DNA of 64,000 nucleotides, taken from the NCBI RefSeq assembly GCF_002964665.1, contig NZ_PQBZ01000013.1, forward strand, positions 372,001 through 436,000, given 5' to 3'. The notes beneath the pieces are model-generated. The model did no database searches, had not been told where the DNA came from, and was given only the letters and a program-made list of their open reading frames with translations. Below, piece by piece: positions 19,150-27,272 of the stretch (position 1 is the stretch's first letter; each line of letters opens with the position of its first letter). Source of the DNA: Pseudoalteromonas sp. T1lg23B. Lineage in GTDB: Bacteria; Pseudomonadota; Gammaproteobacteria; Enterobacterales; Alteromonadaceae. The translations under genes were made by a program, and so were the position numbers.

Positions 19150-19761
19150 GTGAAACTAGCGCTTAGTTGTGACGCCCACTATTACTCGCAATTTATGTCA
19201 ACAGAGCAATCACAGGCATTATTTGAATGGCTGAAAAGCAATTTTGATTTGACAGAGCCAGAAAAACTCAAGATGCCGAATGGTGAAGAGGTATGTATCT
19301 TGCCATGGAGAATGATTTTCGTCTCCCCTGAATTTGACAATAACGATGTGTTTTCTGAGCACCATGGTCGCCGAGCACCTTGGTTCCCCTTGCTGGAGCA
19401 GTTGCGGCAGCAGATCAAAGACTGTACCGGTATCGAGTTTAGTGTGGGGGTGTGCCTGTACTACCCCGATGGCGAGGAATACATGGGGTTTCATACCGAC
19501 TTACCCGCCTTTGGTTCAACCGATGTAATCGCCTCAATCAGCTTAGGCGCTGAGCGTGAGTTTTTAATTCGCGAGCAAAATAACCCAGAGATACAACAGA
19601 GTGTGACCCTTGGAGATGGCTCGTTGCTGGTGATGGGCAACGGCTTTCAAGATCAATATGAACATGCGGTAGCGAAAGGCAGCAAAGAAACCGGACCAAG
19701 GTTTAACATTTCTTTTCGACAGTTTAAGTGGGCAGAATCAACAACCAAAGCCAATTGCTGA
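19150..19761 (+). CDS. AlkB-like 2-oxoglutarate/Fe(II) dioxygenase
   Basis: This predicted nucleic-acid demethylase of the AlkB fold has iron ligands H115 and D117 in the FHTD motif and H172 in YEHAVAK. The 2-oxoglutarate-binding pair R184 and R190 is in GPRFNISFRQF. The 203 residues match small AlkB-like proteins rather than E. coli AlkB itself (216 aa, with a longer nucleotide-recognition lid), so the substrate may be DNA, RNA or protein. The start is GTG 19150 with AAGGA at 19138-19142. No ada gene or alkylation-response neighbour is present. Confidence 0.85.
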   Translation: MKLALSCDAHYYSQFMSTEQSQALFEWLKSNFDLTEPEKLKMPNGEEVCILPWRMIFVSPEFDNNDVFSEHHGRRAPWFPLLEQLRQQIKDCTGIEFSVGVCLYYPDGEEYMGFHTDLPAFGSTDVIASISLGAEREFLIREQNNPEIQQSVTLGDGSLLVMGNGFQDQYEHAVAKGSKETGPRFNISFRQFKWAESTTKANC

Positions 19762-19849
19762 TCGTGCAGTAAGCAGCGTTTGCTTTTTAAGAAAGCTCTC
19801 TAGGGTAGGGCATTGGTAAGTGTACGCTACCCTGTTGAACAATGACACG

Positions 19850-20596
19850 TTAGAAGTTATCTACATTGAGCTCTCGGCGTTGCTGCTGTTCACTGATATG
19901 CCAAACCTCCACCGCACGGGTCGTTCCACCAGTGCTTTTACAAATGACTTCGTTAACCAATACGCCGCTTCGGGCATCGTATTTGGCTGCTCCTTGAACA
20001 CTCAGTACGTCACTATAAAAACCGATGTTATGGCGTTGATTGAGTAGATTAGGTGTTTGTCCAACTAGTGTGTTGGCATGGCAAAATCCATCTGGTTCAC
20101 CATTATCAATATTCAGTAATGCCTGATAGTTCACATCCTGAAAGAACCCTGGTCCAAAGCCATTTGAGTCACTCCAATTTGCGACAATAAGTTGACTGTT
20201 GAAGCTAACTTGTGGTGCAGGAGCTAACTTATGTTGTAATGTTTGGTTCTGTCCTTGCTCGTCTGTACATTGCGCCTCGACATATTTGGCGCGAGTTTCA
20301 TAGCCCTTGGCAATGGTGCCCCACAAGGTTTTATTACTCACTGTTAAGGTAGCAATGAGCTCATCATTATGTTGATCATACACCGCCGCAGAGTGGCAGG
20401 GGTTTGGATTGGTCATGTGTGGCGTGTATATACTTAAATTGTAAGCTGAACTTGATTGCGTGACCATGGCGTCAATGGGGGCGTTGTTGTAATACGTAAC
20501 ACGACCTGCGCTGCCATCGGTATCATAGGTAACTAGGTCTGCATGTGCTCCGACACTTATCAAACCTACCGTGAGTAGTAGAGCTGTTTTCTTCAT
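19850..20596 (-). CDS. Secreted protein of unknown function
   Basis: I do not recognise this family. The 248-residue product starts with a clear signal peptide (MKKTALLLTVGLISVGAHA) and is then mostly polar, with beta-rich segments. Mature cysteines occur in PCHSAAVYD, AQCTDEQG, GFCHANTL and VICKSTGG, so two disulfide bonds are possible. Acidic, Asn-rich loops are common. It is encoded 210 bp after the secreted subtilisin on the same strand, with that gene's terminator between them. It is probably periplasmic or secreted, but nothing points to a reaction. Confidence 0.72.
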   Translation of the reverse strand: MKKTALLLTVGLISVGAHADLVTYDTDGSAGRVTYYNNAPIDAMVTQSSSAYNLSIYTPHMTNPNPCHSAAVYDQHNDELIATLTVSNKTLWGTIAKGYETRAKYVEAQCTDEQGQNQTLQHKLAPAPQVSFNSQLIVANWSDSNGFGPGFFQDVNYQALLNIDNGEPDGFCHANTLVGQTPNLLNQRHNIGFYSDVLSVQGAAKYDARSGVLVNEVICKSTGGTTRAVEVWHISEQQQRRELNVDNF

Positions 20597-20704
20597 TACT
20601 TTTTCCTTGTTAAAGAATAGATTGAGCCTGATGCTCGACAGTTACCTTAGAGTCTCAAAGGTGTTTTTTAAAGTGAATTTTTCTATATTAGGGTCGAAGG
20701 TATG

Positions 20705-20749
20705 GGATCAAAAATAAAAAATCGGCCACAATTTACATCGTGGCCGATT
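20705..20749 (-). terminator. Rho-independent terminator of the subtilisin gene
   Basis: On the minus strand, a perfect 10-bp stem AATCGGCCAC/GTGGCCGATT (20720-20729 with 20740-20749) is followed by TTTTTATTTTTG. It lies 57 bp beyond the stop of the displaced PPC segment, which supports that segment having been part of the gene. Confidence 0.9.
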
Positions 20750-20806
20750 GGGTGTTTACAACAGTATTAAATACTGTAGTTATGACTTGCTGGGGGAACT
20801 CTCAGC

Positions 20807-21108
20807 TTATGGCTTGTACTGTGCGTCCAGTGTTAAGCCAGAGAACGTGCTGTAAGCGTAAAGGCTGATGTTCCAAGTACCTGCCGCAGGGCTTGAGAAA
20901 GTACAAGTTTCAGAGTTACCGTTGTTCCAAGAACGACAGTCATAGCTTGATGCGCTAGGCTGACCACCTTGTTTAACGTATAGGTCTGCATCGCCAGAAC
21001 CGCCACTTGTAGTAATTGTGAAGCTGTTCATGCCCGCTGGTACGTCGATAGTGTAGTGTTTCCACTGACCACGAGTACCTGATAGGTTAGTTTCAGTTGC
21101 GCCGCCGC
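20807..21108 (-). pseudogene. Out-of-frame second PPC domain of the subtilisin
   Basis: This is the second pre-peptidase C-terminal (PPC) domain, read in a frame different from the protease. Starting just after the shift it runs GATETNLSGTRGQWKHYTID and onward, through GGSGDADLYVKQGGQPS, the cysteine pair DCRSWNNGNSETCTF and GTWNISLYAYSTFSG, to a proper stop 57 bp before the terminator. It aligns with the first PPC domain encoded upstream. The frame is restored by adding one base near 21109 (GTA-GCGGCGGC becoming GTA-AGCGGCGGC). As the sequence stands, this domain is not made as part of the protease unless ribosomes shift frame. Confidence 0.85.
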
Positions 21109-22926
21109 TACAGGGCTAGTAGTACCGCCTGTAATATCAGCTTGTAGGCTAACTTGTGAGTAAGCAGAGTAGCCGTTAAGCATTACCCAGTACTGACCTT
21201 GAGTTGGATTGTCGATAGTACAAGTTTCGCTGTTACCGCCTTTATAAGGACGACATTCCCAGCTGCTTAGAGTTGGTTTAGAACCCGCTTTAACATATAG
21301 GTCAGCGTCGCCTGTGCCACCGCTCATTGCTACAGTTAGCTTGCTTGCACCAGCTGGTACGTCAACATAGTAGAATGCTTGGCTGTCTTTAGCACCACTA
21401 AGGCCTGTTTTAGCAACACCATCTTCTAATTGATCGTCGCCAGTAGGTGGGTCAATAATGTCACCTTTTGCTTTTGCAACGGCCGCAGCTGCATCAACAA
21501 TACCTGTACCACAGCTTGTACATGTTGCAGGGAAGCTACGAGTTGTTGTTTTCAAGATGCTTTCAATTTCGTCAGGCGTTGCACTTGGTTTAGCTTGCTT
21601 GATAAGCGCAGCTACACCCGCTACGTGTGGCGCAGCCATTGAAGTACCTTGAGAGTAGTGGTAGCTGTCTGACTGAGGGCCATTGCTGCCTGAGTTGTGT
21701 GTAGATAGTACACCTTCAGAGTCATTAGCAAAGCTTTGTGCGCCACCCGGTGCTGCTACGTCGATAGAAGTACCATAGTTAGAGTAGTATGCACGACCAC
21801 CGTTACGGCCAACAGATGCAACGTTTACTACACCGCTACAGTTACCTGGGTTGTAGTTGTTAGCGTTGTCGTTGTCGTTACCTGCTGCGATAACGATTAC
21901 AGTGCCGTTTGCACGAGCTTGGTTAATCGCGTTTTGTGTTGTAGAGCTACATGCACCGCTGCCACCTAAACTCATGTTGATAACGTCAGCTGGGTTTGCG
22001 TTTGCAGGAACACCTGATACAGAACCACCTGATGCCCAAATGATACCGTCAGCGATATCTGAAGTTAAACCACCACATTTACCAAGTACACGTACTGGTA
22101 CAACTTTCGCGTCGTAAGCAACACCGGCAACACCTTCACCGTTGTTAGTTACTGCAGCAACCGTACCTGCTACGTGAGTACCGTGCCAGCTTGAGTCACG
22201 TGCGCCGTGTGTGTATCCACACTCGTTTGCAGTTACCGCATCGCCTGGATCGCTTGCATCGCTATCACGAAGGCCGCCGTCATTTGCTACATCTAGGTTT
22301 GAGATCATGTCGTAACCAGGAAGTATGTTAGCGTTTAGATCTGCGTGTGGACGGTAACCTGTATCAAGTACCGCAACTGTTACACCTGCACCTGTTGCAC
22401 TGTCCCAAGCCGTTGGTAGGTTCAAACCACCGTTTGCTTCGAAGTAGTGCCACTGATCGCTATAACGCGGGTCATTAGGTGTTGCGAAAGGTTGTAGCAT
22501 TTGGTCAACTTCGATGTACTCAACGTTACCTGATGCCGCAACTTCTTGCATGAAAGAGTTCGCTTCAGCAGCAGATAGCTTCTTATCAACACGCATAACG
22601 TGGTGGTTGCTAAGTGCCATAGGGCGAACATATTGCGCTTTTACATTTGATTTTTTGCTCTGAAAACCTTGCACGAAGCTTTCAGCACGCTTTCTCATTG
22701 CTGCAGGTGATACATCGGCATCCGCAGTCATCATCATTTGGTCATTATTCTTGTACTTGATAATGAACTGAGTACCGAAGTTACCTTGATGTTGTAACTT
22801 TGCAGATGTTTGCGCAAAGTTTAGGTTCTGAACTGTGAATTCTGGATTAGCAAAAGCGGTATTTGCTGTGAACAGTGTGGTCATTGCAAGTGACAATGCA
22901 CCTAATTTGAACTGAGTTGTTGTCAT
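21028..22926 (-). CDS. Secreted subtilisin-like S8 serine protease
   Basis: This extracellular protease has a signal peptide (residues 1-27, ending TANTAFA), an I9-type propeptide (about 50-145) and an S8 catalytic domain with Asp188 (AVLDTGYRPHADL), His248 (SSWHGTHVAGT), oxyanion Asn350 and Ser429 (GTSMAAPHVAG). One PPC domain follows at about 515-620 (GGTGDADLYVK, CRPYKGGNSETC). A one-base shift near 21109 replaces the second PPC domain with about 27 unrelated residues and an early stop (632 aa in all). ATG 22926 is used because AGGGGAT lies just upstream. PPC domains are usually removed or help secretion and substrate binding, so the truncated enzyme may still work. Confidence 0.9.
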   Translation of the reverse strand: MTTTQFKLGALSLAMTTLFTANTAFANPEFTVQNLNFAQTSAKLQHQGNFGTQFIIKYKNNDQMMMTADADVSPAAMRKRAESFVQGFQSKKSNVKAQYVRPMALSNHHVMRVDKKLSAAEANSFMQEVAASGNVEYIEVDQMLQPFATPNDPRYSDQWHYFEANGGLNLPTAWDSATGAGVTVAVLDTGYRPHADLNANILPGYDMISNLDVANDGGLRDSDASDPGDAVTANECGYTHGARDSSWHGTHVAGTVAAVTNNGEGVAGVAYDAKVVPVRVLGKCGGLTSDIADGIIWASGGSVSGVPANANPADVINMSLGGSGACSSTTQNAINQARANGTVIVIAAGNDNDNANNYNPGNCSGVVNVASVGRNGGRAYYSNYGTSIDVAAPGGAQSFANDSEGVLSTHNSGSNGPQSDSYHYSQGTSMAAPHVAGVAALIKQAKPSATPDEIESILKTTTRSFPATCTSCGTGIVDAAAAVAKAKGDIIDPPTGDDQLEDGVAKTGLSGAKDSQAFYYVDVPAGASKLTVAMSGGTGDADLYVKAGSKPTLSSWECRPYKGGNSETCTIDNPTQGQYWVMLNGYSAYSQVSLQADITGGTTSPVAAAQLKLTYQVLVVSGNTTLSTYQRA

Positions 22927-23363
22927 AAGATCCCCTGACATGTTGTATGTTTCATGTTGTATTTTTGTATTGGTCGGTGCACATAAGTGCAACCTAGACG
23001 TTACAGAACGTAAAGTTACGGTTAACTTTTTAAAAGAACTGTTTTGTTATTTACATTGATAAATTTGTTATAAGTGGATGGCTATATGACATTTGGGTTA
23101 CATTAACTGGTTGTTTTAAAAGCTTTTACTCTACATTGTTGCAAGGGGATGAAATGTGATTTTGTTATGTAAATGAATGTAAATGTAGCTATGTTTTTAC
23201 TCAATTGGTAAAAAAATGTTCAATCACCTGTTCATTATTAACTATTTTATGTGTTCGTTTTTTGCGCACATTAGTGACAAATTATTTGGTTTTACAGTAC
23301 TTATTCTGATCTGGCAGGGAATATAGGTATAATGCCGCCATATGATGGTTGGTTGAGAGAAAC
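22927..23363. other. AT-rich divergent intergenic region
   Basis: This is 437 bp without a gene. It is strongly AT-rich, with repeated AATGTAAATG-like words around 23170-23190. A -10-like TATAAT at 23328-23333, with TTCTGA about 18 bp upstream, could drive the flavoprotein gene to the right. The left part should hold the protease promoter. Confidence 0.4.
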
Positions 23364-24551
23364 ATGTCACAGTTTGATGTAGTAATTATTGGTGCAGGCG
23401 CGGCAGGATTAATGTGCGCGGCACAAGCAGGCTACCGCGGGCGCTCGGTTGCTGTGCTGGATATGGGCAAAAAGCCAGGCCGAAAAATTCTTATAAGTGG
23501 CGGTGGCCGCTGCAATTTTACCAATGAAGGCGCATCACCCAGCAATTACTTATGTGGTAACCCACACTTTGTAAAGTCGTGTTTAAGCCGTTATACCCAA
23601 CATGACTTTATTGAACTGGTAGACCGTCATGGTTTGGCATATCACCATAAAACCCTAGGGCAGTTATTTTGCGACAACAGCGCTCAAGATATTGTTGATA
23701 TACTTACAACAGAATGTGACTGGGCGGGTGTACAAATATTTTTACGCAATGAAGTACTCAGTGTACAAGCCAAAGAACAGGGCGGTTATATTGTCACCAC
23801 CAATGAACAAACCTTTGAATGTGAATCTTTGGTCGTAGCCTCAGGCGGGCTTACCATGCCCAAACTGGGTGCAACCCCCATTGGCTATAAAATCGCCGAA
23901 CAATTTGCTTTAAAAGTTTTACCTACCATGGCCGCATTAGTACCCTTTACTTTGCATGAGCACGACAAGGTAAGATTTGATGGTTTGTCTGGAGTGAGCA
24001 TTCCCTGTGAAGTGAGCAGTCAATGTGGCACCACATTTAAAGAAAACATTTTGTTTACACATCGTGGGCTCTCTGGGCCTGCGATATTGCAAATATCATC
24101 ATTCTGGAGAGCAGGGCAAGCCGTAACAATTAACCTGTTACCAGAGCTAAACCTGAACGACACCATTCACCAATGGCGCAGTGAAAGCCCTAGCAAGTCA
24201 CTGAAAAACGCCTTAGGTGCAATTTTACCTAAGCGTTTTGTGGAAGTGCTTATAACGGAGCAAGCCATCCCCGACAAAGCCATCAACCAGCTCACCCATA
24301 GTGAAATTGACGCCATCGCCAACTACCTACACAACTGGCAAATCAAACCCAACGGCACCGAAGGCTACCGCACCGCCGAAGTCACCCTAGGCGGTGTAGA
24401 CACCGATGAACTGAGCTCAAAAACCTTCGAAGCCAAAAAGCAAAAGGGTTTGTACTTTATCGGCGAAGTCACTGACGTCACCGGTTGGCTCGGCGGCTAC
24501 AATTTCCAATACGCGTGGAGCTGCGGCTTTGCTGCGGGGCAGGCGGTTTAG
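23364..24551 (+). CDS. HI0933/YhiN-family FAD-dependent oxidoreductase
   Basis: This cytoplasmic flavoprotein of the HI0933-like family has an unknown substrate. The dinucleotide-binding motif VVIIGAGAAGLMCAAQAG opens the protein, followed by the family hallmark KKPGRKILISGGGRCNFTN and ASGGLTMPKLGATPIGY. The C-terminal part has GYRTAEVTLGGVDTDELSSK and GEVTDVTGWLGGYNFQYAW, where FAD binding is completed. ATG 23364 is preferred; the in-frame TTG at 23349 has no ribosome binding site. The 395 residues are normal for the family. Confidence 0.92.
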   Translation: MSQFDVVIIGAGAAGLMCAAQAGYRGRSVAVLDMGKKPGRKILISGGGRCNFTNEGASPSNYLCGNPHFVKSCLSRYTQHDFIELVDRHGLAYHHKTLGQLFCDNSAQDIVDILTTECDWAGVQIFLRNEVLSVQAKEQGGYIVTTNEQTFECESLVVASGGLTMPKLGATPIGYKIAEQFALKVLPTMAALVPFTLHEHDKVRFDGLSGVSIPCEVSSQCGTTFKENILFTHRGLSGPAILQISSFWRAGQAVTINLLPELNLNDTIHQWRSESPSKSLKNALGAILPKRFVEVLITEQAIPDKAINQLTHSEIDAIANYLHNWQIKPNGTEGYRTAEVTLGGVDTDELSSKTFEAKKQKGLYFIGEVTDVTGWLGGYNFQYAWSCGFAAGQAV

Positions 24552-24604
24552 GAGCAAAGCAATTAGGCGCGAGCAGATCGCGTTCATGAGCTACTTTGGT
24601 TTTA

Positions 24605-24630
24605 TATGCCCTTACCATAAGAAGGGCATA
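24605..24630. other. Hairpin between convergent genes
   Basis: TATGCCCTT (24605-24613) and AAGGGCATA (24622-24630) form a 9-bp stem just before the stop of the convergent tautomerase gene. There is no T-run, so its role in termination is uncertain. Confidence 0.4.
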
Positions 24631-24636
24631 GAAGAA

Positions 24637-25065
24637 CTAAGCGACAATGTTCATGGCGGCTTTAACATCTTCAATACTGAAAATTGTGCCAGCGCCAGCC
24701 CAGCCCCCGACAGGAATTTCATCCATAAGTAGCCAGTGATTTAAGCGATTGTTGAATTGACCAATACTTGAGTTAACAATGTCATTAATGGTCAATGCAA
24801 GCGCATTTCGATCAGATTGCTGCAGCGAACCTGCCGGTGTTGTGATACGGATCACAACTGGTGGCTGAGCGTGATTTTCCTTACCTATGTATACATCCTC
24901 TTTAGGTAACTCTTCAAAAAACACCCAAGCTAAAGATTGTGCACCGGGATCGGTCACTGAAGCCTGCTCTACACGTAAAACGGCATCGTTAATTTTGGCA
25001 ACAAACACATCTTGCGTGTGTTTATCAAAGGTCCCGTGTGCGGCGGTAATACGAATGTGTGGCAT
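24637..25065 (-). CDS. Tautomerase-superfamily protein
   Basis: The 142-residue protein has Pro at position 2 (MPHIRITAAHGTF), which becomes the N-terminal catalytic proline in 4-oxalocrotonate tautomerase-like enzymes. Two related beta-alpha-beta halves are visible: an N-terminal one up to VFFEELPKEDVYIG, and a second beginning VVIRITTPAGSL and ending LLMDEIPVGGWAGAG. This indicates a fused two-domain tautomerase. Substrate and pathway are unknown. It is divergent from the LysR gene, with a 168-bp spacer, so that regulator is the likely controller of this gene. Confidence 0.82.
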   Translation of the reverse strand: MPHIRITAAHGTFDKHTQDVFVAKINDAVLRVEQASVTDPGAQSLAWVFFEELPKEDVYIGKENHAQPPVVIRITTPAGSLQQSDRNALALTINDIVNSSIGQFNNRLNHWLLMDEIPVGGWAGAGTIFSIEDVKAAMNIVA

Positions 25066-25233
25066 GTTTATTTTTCCTTATATGAGTGGATAGATCAGAG
25101 AAGTAGAGCGGGGCTACATCTCTTAAACGCCTCTACACTATAGGGTACTCAAATAAGTTCGGGTATGCTTTTTATTTTACTTTTAGTGTGCAATATTGCA
25201 CATGTTAGTTTTTACTCATGTAAGGAAGAGGCT

Positions 25234-26121
25234 TTGAACTGGGATGATTTTCGCTACTTTTTAGCATTGGCAAGGCAAGGCTCTGTTAGTGGTGCAGGCC
25301 GAGAGCTCAATGTAAAACACACAACGGTGGCAAGGCGTATTGCCGCTTTGGAAAAGTCACTTGGTAGCCAACTATTTGACCGAACGCCACACGGCTATGT
25401 GCTGACGCAAGTCGGAGAAAATCTTGTTCCGCATGTCAACGAACTTGAAGCGGTGGTATTCAATGCTGATCGAGAGGTATTTGGCATGGACAGCCGGCTA
25501 AGTGGTATATTAAGAGTTGCCTCTTCTTATGATTTGTTTAGTCGCTTGATCACCCCATATCTTCATGAATTTTCTGGGATATATCCTGACATTATTTTAG
25601 AGCTTGTATCGTCTACCTCTTTGATTGACTTAGGCAGCCGAGAAGCTGATATTGCCGTGAGAATTAGCCCCAAACCACCTGAAAATTTAATTGGCACCGA
25701 TGTAGTACAACTCGGCCATGGCGTTTACGCAAGCGAAACCTACCTATTGAGTCACCACAAGAGGCAAAAGTTAATTCTCTGGTTAAATGAAACCACACGC
25801 CCCGAATGGGCTGAGCAACACTTTCCAGATGGTGACATTGTTGCCAGAGCAAGCGACGTGATTAGTATGATGGAACTTGCCAAAAATCACATGGGTATAG
25901 CACGGCTCCCGTGTTACGTGGGCGATTCTGAGCCGACACTACGGCGAATAGACTTGCCCTTAACACCATCAAATTGGAAGGTTTGGGTTTTAAGCCACAA
26001 GGATTTACGAGATACCGCAAGAGTTAGAGCCGCTCGTGCATTTTTTATTGAGAAACTTAAAGCACAGCGCCACTTGATAGAAGGAAGCGCCTCTAATTTT
26101 ATGAAACTAGATTTGCAATAG
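25234..26121 (+). CDS. LysR-family transcriptional regulator
   Basis: The N-terminal winged HTH reads LNWDDFRYFLALARQGSVSG, then GRELNVKHTTVARRIAALEK and LFDRTPHGYVLT; the C-terminal part is the periplasmic-binding-like effector domain. The start is TTG 25234, after AAGGAAG at 25222-25228; earlier in-frame codons would add a hydrophobic stretch that LysR proteins do not have. The 295 residues are standard. The gene is divergent from the tautomerase gene and probably controls it together with its own expression. The inducer is unknown. Confidence 0.88.
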   Translation: MNWDDFRYFLALARQGSVSGAGRELNVKHTTVARRIAALEKSLGSQLFDRTPHGYVLTQVGENLVPHVNELEAVVFNADREVFGMDSRLSGILRVASSYDLFSRLITPYLHEFSGIYPDIILELVSSTSLIDLGSREADIAVRISPKPPENLIGTDVVQLGHGVYASETYLLSHHKRQKLILWLNETTRPEWAEQHFPDGDIVARASDVISMMELAKNHMGIARLPCYVGDSEPTLRRIDLPLTPSNWKVWVLSHKDLRDTARVRAARAFFIEKLKAQRHLIEGSASNFMKLDLQ

Positions 26122-26538
26122 AGTTGCGTCCATACGTTTAATGATATGTGGGAGTTTAAAAACGCCGCAGTGTGGTTAGCGTTGTTGGAAATCATCCAGA
26201 ACCTATATTTGCTATTCAGCACCATCGCGCATCGCCCTGAACCAGAATTCGTCACCCTGAACCAGAATTCGTCACCCTGAACTTGTTTCAGGGTCTATGT
26301 CACCCTCAACCGACACCCGTCACCCTAAACTTGTTTCTGGGTCTCAAAGTCTCAGGATTTAGCACTCAATGATTATCAAGGTAACAAGATCCTGACCTTC
26401 GTCAGGATGACGGTATGTGGGATTAGGATGATGGCGTAATGGTTAGGATGACGGGGGGGTATCTGGGGTCATTCAGGATGAAGGTGTTACGTGAAGGTTG
26501 TATCAGGCTCATGGTGTGCGTGAGCATCAAAATCAAAG
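26122..26538. repeat. Repeat-rich intergenic region
   Basis: This is 417 bp without a gene. A 20-bp unit (ACCAGAATTCGTCACCCTGA) occurs twice in tandem at 26241-26280 with a partial third. Two units of the GTCACCCTGAACTTGTTTC type follow at about 26271-26296 and 26319-26344, and an inverted copy (GATCCTGACCTTCGTCAGGA) lies near 26388-26410. At least four GGATGA(C/T)GG-like words follow up to 26490. The CACCCTGAA...TTCAGGGT words are short palindromes, similar to dispersed intergenic repeats of marine gammaproteobacteria. Confidence 0.7.
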
Positions 26539-26811
26539 TTAGGCGCTCTTCCTATCATTATCTAGTCCATCACCATCTGCTTCTTTTTTCTTAGTTTGTT
26601 CTTGTTTGGCTTTTTCTACGTTTTTAAACACTGTGGGAGGAATAGGAAAGAGCGAAATTAATGGAAAAAAAGCTAGTAAAATAAAGGCACCCTTGGGCAT
26701 TTTCTTGCCCCATTTCACCATGGCGAACATCGCTCGAATTACTAATACGCTGGCTATAAAAATGGCAAAGTAGGTGATTAAAGCGATGTAGGAGTCGGTT
26801 AGGCCAAACAT
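26539..26811 (-). CDS. Small membrane protein, unknown function
   Basis: The 90-residue protein has two hydrophobic helices (about residues 8-30 and 41-60) separated by KWGKKMPKG, and a charged C-terminal tail rich in Lys, Glu and Asp (KAKQEQTKKKEADGDG). I do not recognise it. The ribosome binding site before ATG 26811 is weak, so the start is uncertain. Confidence 0.58.
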   Translation of the reverse strand: MFGLTDSYIALITYFAIFIASVLVIRAMFAMVKWGKKMPKGAFILLAFFPLISLFPIPPTVFKNVEKAKQEQTKKKEADGDGLDNDRKSA

Positions 26812-26902
26812 TTCTTTGTGCTTTACTCATCAGCTAAAACAATAAGATGAGGTTAAATCGCTAATTTTCAATAGCGGCTCTAGTCACCGATAACCGCGCT
26901 GG

Positions 26903-27118
26903 TTACATTGCTTCTACCATCTCTTTTATTTTGATGGCTTTTTCAAAGTGGTCGAGCTGGTGGGTTTGGATCCACCAAGTAGCGGCTTCCATCAGCAGTT
27001 CTGGGTCGTCATTTTTGTTGGCAAAAAAGGCGTAAAAAGATAACCCAACGTTGTCGCCCTTGGCGGCAATTTTTTTATTACATGTCTCGATGATTTTGGC
27101 CCGTAGACTCGCTCGCAT
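26903..27118 (-). CDS. Small hypothetical protein
   Basis: The 71-residue, helical and soluble protein of unknown function contains a pair of predicted helices with the segment EAATWWIQTHQLDHFEKA. AAGGAG lies 9 bp upstream of ATG 27118, a good ribosome binding site that supports a real gene. It may share a transcript with the small membrane protein 91 bp downstream. Confidence 0.6.
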   Translation of the reverse strand: MRASLRAKIIETCNKKIAAKGDNVGLSFYAFFANKNDDPELLMEAATWWIQTHQLDHFEKAIKIKEMVEAM

Positions 27119-27205
27119 TGTTTTTACTCCTTGTTTTTAAAATAAAATATATGAGTCATTGAAAGTCGCGCATTGTTGATGGTTGTTGTGAAATATACTC
27201 AGCGG

Positions 27206-27250
27206 CAAAAGAGACAAGCTAGCAAAAGTAGGCTGCTTGTTAGCTTGTCT
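27206..27250 (-). terminator. Probable terminator of the metal-efflux operon
   Basis: AGACAAGCTAGC (27212-27223) pairs with GTTAGCTTGTCT (27239-27250) over 12 positions with one mismatch. On the minus strand the stem is followed by CTTTTGCC, a short T-run. It lies 23 bp after the last gene of the operon. Confidence 0.65.
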
Positions 27251-27272
27251 TTGGTTAACGCACTATGGGAAC

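Noticed and set aside
26230..26520. A CRISPR array
   Set aside because: The repeats are unequal in spacing, partly inverted and lack unique spacers of constant length; no cas genes are present.
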